Assembly (NCBI RefSeq): GCF_014205135.1
Contig: NZ_JACHMY010000001.1
Location: 5,890,001 to 5,954,000 of the forward strand
Direction: 5' to 3'
Source of the DNA: Kribbella italica
Lineage (GTDB): Bacteria; Actinomycetota; Actinomycetes; Propionibacteriales; Kribbellaceae
Length of the DNA stretch: 64,000 nucleotides
In this document: piece after piece, positions 51,658-61,570 of the stretch
How positions within the stretch are numbered: position 1 is the stretch's first letter
How the letters are laid out: every line of letters starts with the position of its first letter
The notes under the pieces: generated by a model
Database searches by the model: none
What the model was told of the DNA's origin: nothing
What the model saw: only the letters and a program-made list of their open reading frames with translations
Program-made: the position numbers and the translations under genes

Positions 51658-51735
51658 TTGGCTGCCCTCTCAACTGTTCCGCTCGCGCCCCATCGTGGCA
51701 TCCCGGCCTCGGTCCGGGAAGCCTCGGTCCGGATC

Positions 51736-51767
51736 GATGTACGCACCGATGTACGCCGGATGTATGC
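51736..51767. promoter_or_regulatory. Triple direct repeat, candidate SARP binding site
   Basis: GATGTACGC (51736-51744), GATGTACGC (51748-51756) and GATGTATGC (51759-51767) repeat at 12 and 11 bp, the helical spacing used by SARP regulators. It lies 79 bp upstream of the AfsR-like start and could serve autoregulation or a plus-strand promoter. Confidence 0.6.
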
Positions 51768-51804
51768 GTGCCGGGCAGTCTGGAAGCAGGTACCGGGGGG
51801 AGGG

Positions 51805-51856
51805 CAGGCCCGGGGATGACGGACTAGACGCCGTCGCCCCCGGGCCTGAATTTTTG
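51805..51856 (+). terminator. Strong plus-strand intrinsic terminator without an obvious gene
   Basis: CAGGCCCGGGG (51805-51815) pairs with CCCCGGGCCTG (51838-51848). A 2x2 internal loop follows, then GACGG/CCGTC and an 8-nt loop. AATTTTTG comes directly after on the plus strand. Both neighbouring genes are on the minus strand, where the hairpin is not followed by T residues. Confidence 0.75.
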
Positions 51857-51878
51857 TCTAGGACCCGGTTCTGTTCCC

Positions 51879-52673
51879 TCAGGACCCGGTGAAGGGCGGC
51901 TGGCCGTCCTGCGGACCGGGGGCTCCGGCGGGCGGGCCACCGGCCGGCGGCTGGCTCGGGTACTGCTGCCCCTGGGTCTGGTTCTGGGGCGGGAGCTGCT
52001 GGTAGCCGCCCTGCTGGTCACCCGGCATCTGCGGGTGGATCTGGCCCGAGTTCTGCTGGCCCTGCGGCATCTGCGGCGGCGCCTGCTCGCCGGCGACCGA
52101 GCCGATCGTGCCGAACGACACCTGCGGCACCGACCGGACGCTCTCGTCCTTGACCTCGAAGTAGCCGGCCTTCTCGAACTTGAAGCTGCCCGCGATCAGG
52201 TTCGACGGGAACGCCTCGATCCGGGTGTTGTAGTCCCCGACGTTGGCGTTGTAGAACCGGCGGCCGGCCGCGATCCGGTCCTCGGTGTCGGTCAGCTCGC
52301 GCTGCAGGCCGAGGAAGTTCTGGTTCGACTGCAGCTGCGGGTAGGCCTCGACCGAGATCATCATCTGCCGCAGCGCACCGGACAGCTGGCCCTCGGCCGC
52401 GGCCCGCTGCTCCGGCGTGGCACCCTCGGCGCCGACCGCCTGGGTCCGCAGCCGCGCGACCTCCTCGAACACGTGCCGCTCGTGCGCGGCGTACGCCCGC
52501 ACGGTCTCGACCAGGTTCGGGATCAGGTCGTAGCGCCGGTGCAGCTCGACGTCGATCTGCCGCCAGGACTCCTGGATCAGGTTCCGCTGCTTGACGAAGC
52601 GGTTGTACGAGACGATCAGCGCGATCGCCAGGATCACGACGAGCGCCACGACGATGATGATGACTGCGGTCAT
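51879..52673 (-). CDS. LemA-family protein
   Basis: 264 residues. One N-terminal membrane helix (about 3-22) precedes the LemA helical domain: NRFVKQRNLIQESWRQIDVELHRRYDLIPNLVETVRAYAAHERHVFEEVARLR, then QNFLGLQRELTDTEDRIAAGRRFYNANVGDYNTRIEAFPSNLIAG. From about residue 195 the protein is a Gln/Pro/Gly-rich low-complexity tail. LemA proteins are membrane-anchored and of uncertain function, often paired with a TPM-domain protein; none is encoded here. Confidence 0.93.
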   Translation of the reverse strand: MTAVIIIVVALVVILAIALIVSYNRFVKQRNLIQESWRQIDVELHRRYDLIPNLVETVRAYAAHERHVFEEVARLRTQAVGAEGATPEQRAAAEGQLSGALRQMMISVEAYPQLQSNQNFLGLQRELTDTEDRIAAGRRFYNANVGDYNTRIEAFPSNLIAGSFKFEKAGYFEVKDESVRSVPQVSFGTIGSVAGEQAPPQMPQGQQNSGQIHPQMPGDQQGGYQQLPPQNQTQGQQYPSQPPAGGPPAGAPGPQDGQPPFTGS

Positions 52674-52754
52674 ATCCCTGCTCCCGAGGTAGAGGTACCC
52701 CCGGACTCTAACCCTGGCCCGGGTCCGGACCGGCGACCTCGCAGCCGGTGTCCG

Positions 52755-53300
52755 TCAGCTCAGGCCGAGGTCGTCCAGACCGAACAGCCAGCGGTACTCC
52801 AGGCCCTCGGCCTCGACCTTCTGCTGCGCTCCGGTCGCGCGGTCCACGATCACGACGACCGCGACCACCTCGGCACCGGCCTCGCGCAGCGCCTCGACCG
52901 CGGTCAGCACCGAGCCGCCGGTCGTCGACGTGTCCTCGACCGCCAGCACCCGGCGGCCCTTCACCTCGGGCCCCTCGACCCGGCGCTGCAGACCGTGCGC
53001 CTTCTCCGCCTTCCGGACGACGAACGCGTCGAGCTTGCGCCCCTTCGCCGCGGCCGCGTGCAGCATCGCCAGCGCGACCGGGTCGGCGCCCAGCGTCAGC
53101 CCGCCAACCGCGTCGTACTCCAGGTCGGCGGTCAGCTCGAGCAGTTGCGGCCCGATCAGCGGCGCCGCCTCGGCGTCCAGGGTGACCCGGCGCAGGTCGA
53201 CGTAGTAGTCGGCTTCCTTGCCCGACGCCAGCGTCACCTTCCCGTGCACGACGGCCTTGGTCTTCACCTGGTCCAGCAGGGCATCGCGATCTGAGCTCAT
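52755..53300 (-). CDS. pyrE: Orotate phosphoribosyltransferase
   Basis: 181 residues. It makes orotidine 5'-phosphate from orotate and PRPP in pyrimidine synthesis. The PRPP loop VLAVEDTSTTGGS is at 118-130. DYYVDLRRVTL (31-41) and GGLTLGADPVA (66-76) are the orotate/phosphate regions; VVRKAEKAHGL carries the flexible-loop Lys. It starts 16 nt after the sortase stop on the same strand. Other pyr genes are absent from the window. Confidence 0.95.
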   Translation of the reverse strand: MSSDRDALLDQVKTKAVVHGKVTLASGKEADYYVDLRRVTLDAEAAPLIGPQLLELTADLEYDAVGGLTLGADPVALAMLHAAAAKGRKLDAFVVRKAEKAHGLQRRVEGPEVKGRRVLAVEDTSTTGGSVLTAVEALREAGAEVVAVVVIVDRATGAQQKVEAEGLEYRWLFGLDDLGLS

Positions 53301-53316
53301 GAGGCCACAGCCTAAA

Positions 53317-53946
53317 TCAGGACTTGCGCTCTGTTTTCACCAAGTGCGCGAAGGCGACCGAACGGTCCGGGGAGTGGAAGAGGTCCTGGCAGGTGGTGAG
53401 GGTGAGCATCGGCTTGGTGGGCGATGCGCCGGGCTTGCCGGGGACCGGGTCGAGGACCCAGGTGTCGGCCGGTTTCACGGTCAGGTCCTTCGGGGAGCCG
53501 TCCAGCTCGTAGGTGTAGACGGCGTCCGCGGTCTCGACGATCACCTGGTCGCCCTTGGTCAGCTCCAGCAGCTTGCGGAACGGCGAACCGTGGGTGACCC
53601 GGTGCCCGGCGATCGCGAAGTTGCCCGGCTCGCCGGGCAGCGCGGTCTGCGGGTAGTGCCCGATCCCGCGGGACAGCTCGTCCTTGCCGACGCCCTCGAC
53701 CACCGGCTTCTCCCAGTCCGGCCCGAACTTCGGGATCCGCAGCAGCGTGATCGCCGTACCGGTTTCCGGCTTCTCGGCCGGAGCCGGCGGCGCCTGCCAC
53801 CGGTCGCGCAGGTCCTGCTCGAGCTGGTCCATCGTGCGGTTCGAGGTGATCCCGGTGCCGACGTACTGCCAGCCGACCCAGCCGAGCAGCCCGACCCCGG
53901 CCAGCAACAGCAGCACGCCCAGCCCTCTGACCAGCCCCCGACCCAT
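53317..53946 (-). CDS. Class E sortase
   Basis: 209 residues from the ATG at 53946. One N-terminal membrane anchor (about 8-30) places the enzyme outside the cell. The catalytic set is visible: His115 ([10 protein letters not shown]), Cys186 (LTLTTC) and Arg195 ([12 protein letters not shown]). Class E sortases cut LAxTG-like sorting signals and attach proteins to peptidoglycan or build pili in high-GC actinobacteria. No substrate with a sorting signal is encoded nearby, so it is probably the housekeeping enzyme. Confidence 0.93.
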   Translation of the reverse strand: MGRGLVRGLGVLLLLAGVGLLGWVGWQYVGTGITSNRTMDQLEQDLRDRWQAPPAPAEKPETGTAITLLRIPKFGPDWEKPVVEGVGKDELSRGIGHYPQTALPGEPGNFAIAGHRVTHGSPFRKLLELTKGDQVIVETADAVYTYELDGSPKDLTVKPADTWVLDPVPGKPGASPTKPMLTLTTCQDLFHSPDRSVAFAHLVKTERKS

Positions 53947-54052
53947 GACGACAAGTATGCAGATCGACTGCAAAGCCTGTGTACGACGTGTCGATGGACG
54001 CGCACCGTTGCCGAGGACGACGATGTGGACGGCGATCACCGAGGAGGATGGC

Positions 54053-55101
54053 GTGAAGGCGCTGGTGAAGGCGAAGAACGAGCCGGGGCTCTGGCTGCAG
54101 GACGTTCCGGAGCCCACGATCGAGGCCGACGAGGTCCTGATCAAGGTCTTGCGGACCGGACTGTGCGGCACCGACCTGCACATCCAGAACTGGGACGCCT
54201 GGGCGCGGAAGAACGTGCCGGTCCCGATGGTCACCGGGCACGAGTTCTGCGGAGAGGTGGTCGAGATCGGCGCCGGCGTCCGCGACGTCGCGGTCGGTGA
54301 CGTGGTCAGCGGCGAGGGCCACCTGGTCTGCGGCCGCTGCCGCAACTGCCGGGCCGGCCGCCGGCACCTGTGCATCAAGACCCGCGGCCTCGGCGTCCAT
54401 GTCCCCGGTGCGTTCGCCGAGTACGTCGCGCTGCCGGCCCTGAACGTGTGGGTGCACCGTGACCCGGTCGACCTGGACGTGGCCGCGATCTTCGACCCGT
54501 TCGGCAACGCCGTCCACACGGCTCTGTCGTTCCCCGTGGTCGGCGAGGACGTGCTGATCACCGGCGCCGGGCCGATCGGGATCATGGCCGCGGCCGTCGC
54601 GCTGCACGCCGGCGCCCGGAACGTGGTGATCACCGACCTGTCCGACTACCGGCTCGACCTGGCCCGCAAGCTCGGGGTGACCCGGGCGGTCAACGTCGGC
54701 GAGGAGAGCATCGCCGACGCGCAGCGCGAGCTGGGGATGCGCGAGGGCTTCGACGTCGGGATGGAGATGTCCGGGCAGCCGGTCGCGCTGCGCGACATGC
54801 TGGCGAACATGAATCACGGCGGCAAGATCGCGATGCTCGGGCTGCCGTCGGACGAGATCGCGATCGACTGGGGCACGGTCGTGCTCAACATGCTGACCAT
54901 CAAGGGCATCTACGGCCGGGAGATGTTCGAGACCTGGTACTCGATGTCGGTGATGCTCGAACGCGGCCTGGACCTCGGCCCGGTGATCACCCACCGGTTC
55001 GGGTACGCCGACTTCGAGCTCGCCTTCGACACCGCGCGGCACGGTCAGTGCGGCAAGGTGATCATGGACTGGACCACCCCGACGTACGAGGAGAAGCACT
55101 G

Positions 55102-55102
<1 letters not shown>
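54053..55102 (+). CDS. tdh: L-threonine 3-dehydrogenase
   Basis: 349 residues from the GTG at 54053 with GAGGAGG about 5 nt upstream. A zinc-containing medium-chain dehydrogenase. Catalytic zinc ligands are in GLCGTDLH and GHEFCGE; structural zinc cysteines are in [15 protein letters not shown]; the NAD fold has [12 protein letters not shown]. It oxidises threonine to 2-amino-3-ketobutyrate. The gene for the next enzyme (kbl) overlaps its stop by 1 nt, which fixes the substrate with good confidence. Confidence 0.95.
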
Positions 55103-56279
<1,177 letters not shown>

Positions 56280-56283
<4 letters not shown>

Positions 56284-56549
56284 GGCCTTGGCGGGTTCCC
56301 GTCCTCGGCCGAGGGCGGGAGCTCGCCGGTGTGCCGCTGGACGGCGTCCAGGTAGATCCGGTCGGCCCGCTCCTGGATCCGTTCCTCCGCCTCGATCCGG
56401 AGCTGCTCGCGCTTGGTCAGCTCGCGTTCCCGCAGCGCCTCCAGCTCGCGGGCCTGCTTGCGGCTCTGGACGATGCCCCAGACGATCCAGCCGCCGCTGC
56501 TCAGGCCGAGCACGAAGAGGATCCCCAGGATCGCCTGCAGAACGTCCAT
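56280..56549 (-). CDS. Small membrane protein at the end of the RiPP cluster
   Basis: 89 residues. One membrane helix (about 5-27, [24 protein letters not shown]) is followed by a strongly charged, probably coiled-coil stretch ([41 protein letters not shown]) and a Pro-rich tail. It is not Cys/Ser/Thr-rich at its end, so it is not a likely precursor peptide. Its ATG overlaps the M50 protease stop (TGATG), which ties it to the cluster. It might scaffold the membrane protease or the modification enzymes. Function unknown. Confidence 0.78.
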
Positions 56550-57790
56550 CAGGTCGCCTCCGTCGCTGTGCGTCGCCGCCGTACCGCCCAGCGTAGGACC
56601 AGACCGGCGACCAGCGCTTCCCCAACCAGCACGGCGACCGCCGCCGCGGGACCCCACAGGTCGCTCAGCGTCAGGTACCAGGTCCGCAGTACGACGACCA
56701 CGAGCGGCAGCAGGATCGCGACCGACACCGCGGCGTACAGGGGGTAGACGACCCGCCCACGCGCCGGGTACTCGCCGGCCGCGGACCGGCCGCGGCGGAG
56801 TACCGCACCGACGTACTTGAAGGACTCCGTCTGCAGGTTCGTCGTCGAGGTGGCGTGCTCGAGCATGTGGTAGCCGTCGAGCTTGAGCACCGGCACCAGG
56901 TTGACCAGCGCCGACACGACCCCGAACAGCAGCAGGACGGCGGCGAGCCCGTGCCACCAGCCCGACTGCGGTCCCCACCACCACAGCGCCGCGAACGGCA
57001 GCAGCGCGACCAGGTTGACGTAGATCCCGGCGAACGCCGTGACCACCCGGTGGGCCGGCCGGTCGAAGGTCACCACGTCGTCGACCTTGCAGTACGGCGC
57101 GATCATCGGGAACCGCCACATCACCCCGATCTCGGTCGGGCGGCCGCCGTACCGGACGCAGGCGATGCCGTGGAACAGCTCGTGCGCGGCGATCACCAGC
57201 CAGGCCACCAGCAGCCCCACGACCGTGGCCGTCCAGCGCGACGGGTTGCCCGTCATGGCCGACCACAGCTGCGCCCACTCGACCAGTACGTACGCCGCGA
57301 CCGCCAGACCGAGCCCAGCCAGCGGTACGGCGACCAGCGGCCGCAGCATCCAGCCCAGCCGACCGGCCAGCCGTACGGCGAGCTCCGCGGCCCCTGGTAT
57401 CGGGCGACGCCACAGCAGCGGCGATCGCCCGTTGGCCCGCCGGGTCTCCTCGGCCTTGGTCCTGATCTCCGACAGCCGGCCCTGCTCGGCCGGCTCGATC
57501 AGCGCGTGGCCGGCGAGCATGGTGAGCAGCTGCTGCCAGTGCGCCGCGGCGAGCCGTTTGCCGAACTGTTCGGCGTACAGGAGTCCGATCTCGGCCAGAG
57601 TCCGCCGGCCGTCGAGCTGCCGCATCAGGAAGGCCTCGCGCGGCCCGACCCGCAGGAACGCGCTGGTCTCCCGGTCGCCGACGATGTGCACCACCTGGGT
57701 GCCCTTGAGCAGACCGGGCCCGACCTCGACCGTGCCGCGCAGCACCGGACGGGCCACGGTCAGCCAGTCGTCGGCCACCGGCGCGCTCAT
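56549..57790 (-). CDS. PqqD-like/M50-type membrane metalloprotease of the RiPP cluster
   Basis: 413 residues. Residues about 25-100 resemble the PqqD-like winged helix found in RiPP recognition elements (AFLRVGPREAFLMRQLDGRRTLAEIGLLYAEQF). Multiple membrane helices follow. The zinc site HELFH (about 204-208) and the second M50 motif NLVPVLKLDGYHML (about 295-308, with the Asp ligand) look intact. It is probably an intramembrane/juxtamembrane protease that removes the leader or acts during export. Overlaps both neighbours by 1-4 nt, so it belongs to the operon. A non-proteolytic transport role is possible. Confidence 0.85.
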   Translation of the reverse strand: MSAPVADDWLTVARPVLRGTVEVGPGLLKGTQVVHIVGDRETSAFLRVGPREAFLMRQLDGRRTLAEIGLLYAEQFGKRLAAAHWQQLLTMLAGHALIEPAEQGRLSEIRTKAEETRRANGRSPLLWRRPIPGAAELAVRLAGRLGWMLRPLVAVPLAGLGLAVAAYVLVEWAQLWSAMTGNPSRWTATVVGLLVAWLVIAAHELFHGIACVRYGGRPTEIGVMWRFPMIAPYCKVDDVVTFDRPAHRVVTAFAGIYVNLVALLPFAALWWWGPQSGWWHGLAAVLLLFGVVSALVNLVPVLKLDGYHMLEHATSTTNLQTESFKYVGAVLRRGRSAAGEYPARGRVVYPLYAAVSVAILLPLVVVVLRTWYLTLSDLWGPAAAVAVLVGEALVAGLVLRWAVRRRRTATEAT

Positions 57791-58800
57791 GCCGGTTCGG
57801 CCAGCCGGGCGGCCGGGTCGAGCGCCTTCTCGATCAGGTAGGACAGGTAGATCTCGTCGAGGATCGCCACGCCGAACCGGTTGTTGGTCATGTGGATGTA
57901 GGAGCTGAGCAGGACCGCGGCCAGTGCCTCCGGGTCGTCCACGGTCCGCCCGTCGGTGAACCGCAGCTCACCACGGCCGGCCGCCGCGCGGACCCGGTCG
58001 CGCAGCTCCCGGCAGTGGCTCAGCCAGGTCAGCTCGATCCCGGACAGCGCCTGCTCGCCGGTCTGCCCGGTGATCGAGCGGATCCGGTCGATCCGCTCCA
58101 GCAGCGTGGACTTGGTGAGCTCGTAGCTCTTGTCGAAGGAGCTGTGGTAGTCGTCGGACGGCTCCTGGTACGACGTCTCCCAGAACCCGCGGTAGCGCTC
58201 GAAGAACCGGCGGACCGCCTGGTCGTCGCCCAGGAAGGTGTACGCCGTCAGCAGCGACAGCTGGGTCGCCAGGCCGAGCAGCACCGGCCGGACGTGGGTG
58301 TTGGAGGTGGCGAGCAGCTTGACCACCAGGTCGCTGGAGTGCTCGAAGTGCCACTCGGCCAGCTCCATGCCGACGGGTCCGCCGTACCGGTCGTACTCGC
58401 GCTCGTAGTCGAACGCGATCACGCTGTTGTTCGGCCGGAACGGCATCTCGCCGTCGCCGTACTCCTCGACGTAGCGCTCCTCGCCGTACTCGGCGACGTA
58501 CATCTTGCGGTACAGCTCGCCCAACCCGGCGACGTCGGTGTCGTACAGGGCGGGCCGGCGCTTCAGGAAGGCCTCGATCGCGGTGGTGGCTCTGGCCTCC
58601 ACCTCGTCGCGCCGGGCCGGGTCGGCCGGGTGCAGCCGGACCCGGACGTGCGGGCCCTCCATCCAGTACTTGATGAAGAACCAGCCGTCGATCAGCCCGT
58701 CCTGGCGCAGCTCGGCGACCAGCGGCCGGACCGCCTCGACCAGGATCGGGTTGGCGTCACTGGCGTAGAAGACGTGCAGGGCGACCCAGTCATCGGTCAT
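57787..58800 (-). CDS. LanB elimination-domain protein (thiopeptide-type biosynthesis protein)
   Basis: 337 residues, the PF14028/SpaB_C type of small LanB subunit. Family features: WVALHVFYASDANPILVEAVRPLVAEL, GWFFIKYWMEGPHVRVRL (the conserved Arg-rich strand), YGGPVGMELAEWHF and LLSSYIHMTNNRFGV near the end. In split systems this subunit eliminates glutamate from glutamyl-Ser/Thr to give dehydroalanine/dehydrobutyrine. A related branch forms the thiopeptide pyridine ring instead. Only one such gene is in the window, so I prefer elimination. It overlaps the dehydratase gene by 11 nt. Confidence 0.88.
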   Translation of the reverse strand: MTDDWVALHVFYASDANPILVEAVRPLVAELRQDGLIDGWFFIKYWMEGPHVRVRLHPADPARRDEVEARATTAIEAFLKRRPALYDTDVAGLGELYRKMYVAEYGEERYVEEYGDGEMPFRPNNSVIAFDYEREYDRYGGPVGMELAEWHFEHSSDLVVKLLATSNTHVRPVLLGLATQLSLLTAYTFLGDDQAVRRFFERYRGFWETSYQEPSDDYHSSFDKSYELTKSTLLERIDRIRSITGQTGEQALSGIELTWLSHCRELRDRVRAAAGRGELRFTDGRTVDDPEALAAVLLSSYIHMTNNRFGVAILDEIYLSYLIEKALDPAARLAEPA

Positions 58801-61570
58801 CGGAATCCCTCCCGGTGTCGTAGAGCTCCAGCAGCAGCTCGCTGACGTGCGGGCTGCCCTCCTCGTCCCGAAGCCACAGCTGGTCGACGTCGGGGTTCGC
58901 CTCGGTCAGCACGATCCGGTTCGTCGCCCCCAGCGCCAGCTGCTCCAGCAGGACCAGCGACAACCAGCTGTCGAAGTCGACCGGCAGCGGCTTGCGCCCG
59001 GTCTTGCGGTCGGGGCCGGCGTGGTCCGCGTCGTCACCTGGTGACCGTGCGGCCCCGCTGTCGGTCTGCGCGAACAGGCGGCGGGGCAGCCCGTGCTCGC
59101 GGCGCCAGCGCTGCACGCGGAGCAGGTGCTCGGCGTCGCTGTGCCGGGTGTCCCGGAACGGGAAGACGTCGGTGGACAGCTTCCACATCCGCCGCTGCAG
59201 CACCAACTCGCCGAGCATCAGCCGCGGGTACGACGTGATGCCCTCGGCCGGCACCGGGTCGCCGGTCCCTGCCCACAGGTCGATCTGGGCCATCCCGGAC
59301 GGCGAGAAGCACAGCAGCACCTGCTGGATCTCCGGCAGCGCCATCGGCATCAGGAAGCCCAGGTAGACCGGGATCACCTCGCGGCCGAGCCGGGCCGACA
59401 TCAGCCGCACCCGGTCGGCCTCCGGGTCGTGCAGCAGGTACAGGTCGGCCAGTGCGATCTGCTCCTCGGCCGGCCGCGTGGGAGCGTCGCCGGGGCAGAC
59501 GATCTCGTAGTCGGTCACCACCGGGTGGACGTTGAGGTTGGTCGTCTCGTAGCCGCCGCGCAGTTCGGCCAGTACGGCGCCGTCCGGTGCGTAGCCGCGG
59601 ACGGTGTCCCGGATCAGGCGCTGGGCCGGCACTCCGCCGTCCTCCAGGCTGTGGGCGAACCGGGAGAACATCAGCGTCAGCCCGGCGTACGCCTGGTTGA
59701 GCACCAGCCGCCCGGCGCCGTCACCGCCCTCGTCGGCGACCTGGACGAAGAACGACCAGGGCTGGGCCAGCTGACGCCCCGGCGGCAGTGCCGAGCGGAC
59801 CTGCTCGACGAACCCGCTGCCGAGCTGGATCTCCTCCGCGTCCGGCCCGTACGCCGCCTTGCGGTCACGCAGGTACGTCGACGCCAGCTCGCGAGCCCGG
59901 TCCACCGCCTCGATGTCGGCCAGCTTGAACCAGTTCTCCTGCGGCACGAAGGCGTTGTCGTCGTCGAACTGCCGCCGGCGCATCGCCCGCTGGCTGTACG
60001 GGTCGAAGAAGTCGCGCTGGAACTCGTGGCAGAACCGGACCACGTCCTCGCAGGTCCCGCCCGCGCCGTACCGGGCGACGAAGAAGCCCTTCGCGGTGAG
60101 CCGGCGCGGGAGGTTGAGGTCGAACGCCGGCAGTACGTCGGCCAGGTCCGCCAGCACGGGCAGCACCTCCTGGTCCCACCGGGAGGCGTCGATGTCCAGG
60201 CCGGCCCCGGTGACCGTGGTGTCCTCGTAGAGCACCGTCCGGGGGACGGCCTCCAGCGGACCACCGACCGTCTCGAAGGCGGCACTGACCCGCTGCTTGA
60301 TCTGCGCCAGTACGGCGGCCCGCCCGCGCGGCGAGGTCTCGCGGTAGCTGCCGACCAGTGAGAGCGTCTCGGCGAGCAGCTCGGCCGTTGCCTTCAGCAC
60401 CTTGTTGTCCTGCGTCCGCAGGGCCGCGACGAACCGGACCGTCGGCTCGGCCGCCCGCAGGTCGATCTGCAGGTCCGGAGCGAGAAGGAAGCCCAGCCGC
60501 AGCAGGTGCCCGAGCAGCTGGTCGACCTCGGCCCGGCCGCGGTCCGCGGCCGCCGTCAGCTGCGCCGCGAGCTCGTGCAGCGGCAGTGAGACGTCCCGGG
60601 TCAGCTCGGCGACCTCCGCCAGCACCGGACCGCTGGGCAGGAAGAACAGGTCCTCGTGCACGCTGTCGATCGCGACGACGGCGTCCGGGTCGTTGCCCAG
60701 CGCGGTCCGGCGCCGGACGTACCGCATGGTCTCGCCGTCGGTGCTCGCCCCCGGTGCCAGCGTGACGCGCAGTCCGGACCGCAGGACCGGGTCGGCCAGG
60801 ATCACGGCCGACAGGCGGGCCAGTACGGCGATGTTGAGCCGTACGGTCGACTGCTGCCGCAGTGACGCGGGCTCCGGCCGCCGCCGTACCGAGTCGGTCC
60901 GGAACTCACCGAGGCCGACCGACGTGAGCGTGCTGAACGGGCTCGTCTTCAGTGCGGCCCGGTAGAGCAGCTCCAGTAGGGTGCGCTCGACCTGCCGGCC
61001 GCTCTTGTCGAGCTTGCGCGTCGGATCGAGGTACCGGTCCATGTTCTTCTCGAGGACCTCCGACTGCAGCAGTACGGCGCTGCGCAGCTTGCCGTCGTCG
61101 AGCAGCAGGCGGGCCTCGGCCCGGACCTTCGCCACCTCGTCGGTCAGGATGCCCGGCCCGGCTGCACGCAGCTCGGCCAGCCGCTCCACGGCGGCGATCC
61201 ACCGCTCGGCCCACACCCAGCTGACCTCGGGCAGGGCGGCCTGCGCCCGCTCGCGGATCACCGGACGCGGCCGCCGCGCGTTGAACACGTCCCGGCGCAG
61301 GTTGATCAGCGTGATCCGGCCGGAGTCCTCCGGGCCGAGGCCGGAGATCGCCGTCTCCAGCGCGAGCCGGAAGATCTCACCGACCCGGTCCCGCTCGGCC
61401 TCCGCCGCGAACACGTCCTCGGTCCACGCAACCGCCGCCGGAGTCCGCAACGCCGCCGCCCGGGCAGCGGGCTGGCCGGCGACCCGGAGCAACCAGGTCG
61501 GGCCGAGCCGCCAGTCCCCGGGGCCGCCGTCGGGCTGCCGGGTCTCGGTCACCTCATGCAGGTCGGTCAT
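58790..61570 (-). CDS. LanB-type dehydratase, glutamylation subunit
   Basis: 926 residues from the ATG at 61570; the open frame beyond it is a shadow. Matches the Lant_dehydr_N region: a long helical start, ELLYRAALKTSPFSTLTSVGLGEF (about 205-228), a central beta region, and SWVWAERW/EENWFKLADIEAVDRARELA-type blocks. It uses glutamyl-tRNA to activate Ser/Thr side chains in the precursor peptide. Unlike full-length lantibiotic LanB (about 1000 residues with both parts), the elimination part is a separate gene, as in thiopeptide and goadsporin clusters. ATGA overlap with the oxidase gene. Confidence 0.9.
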   Translation of the reverse strand: MTDLHEVTETRQPDGGPGDWRLGPTWLLRVAGQPAARAAALRTPAAVAWTEDVFAAEAERDRVGEIFRLALETAISGLGPEDSGRITLINLRRDVFNARRPRPVIRERAQAALPEVSWVWAERWIAAVERLAELRAAGPGILTDEVAKVRAEARLLLDDGKLRSAVLLQSEVLEKNMDRYLDPTRKLDKSGRQVERTLLELLYRAALKTSPFSTLTSVGLGEFRTDSVRRRPEPASLRQQSTVRLNIAVLARLSAVILADPVLRSGLRVTLAPGASTDGETMRYVRRRTALGNDPDAVVAIDSVHEDLFFLPSGPVLAEVAELTRDVSLPLHELAAQLTAAADRGRAEVDQLLGHLLRLGFLLAPDLQIDLRAAEPTVRFVAALRTQDNKVLKATAELLAETLSLVGSYRETSPRGRAAVLAQIKQRVSAAFETVGGPLEAVPRTVLYEDTTVTGAGLDIDASRWDQEVLPVLADLADVLPAFDLNLPRRLTAKGFFVARYGAGGTCEDVVRFCHEFQRDFFDPYSQRAMRRRQFDDDNAFVPQENWFKLADIEAVDRARELASTYLRDRKAAYGPDAEEIQLGSGFVEQVRSALPPGRQLAQPWSFFVQVADEGGDGAGRLVLNQAYAGLTLMFSRFAHSLEDGGVPAQRLIRDTVRGYAPDGAVLAELRGGYETTNLNVHPVVTDYEIVCPGDAPTRPAEEQIALADLYLLHDPEADRVRLMSARLGREVIPVYLGFLMPMALPEIQQVLLCFSPSGMAQIDLWAGTGDPVPAEGITSYPRLMLGELVLQRRMWKLSTDVFPFRDTRHSDAEHLLRVQRWRREHGLPRRLFAQTDSGAARSPGDDADHAGPDRKTGRKPLPVDFDSWLSLVLLEQLALGATNRIVLTEANPDVDQLWLRDEEGSPHVSELLLELYDTGRDSDDR

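Noticed and set aside
53312-55099. 595-residue minus-strand frame opposite tdh and the sortase
   Set aside because: Antisense shadow; the tdh and sortase frames hold intact catalytic motifs.
57787-58800. Calling the cluster a thiopeptide on the basis of the SpaB_C-like gene
   Set aside because: Thiopeptide clusters need an elimination protein and a pyridine synthase. Only one such gene is visible, and the two cannot be told apart reliably by eye.
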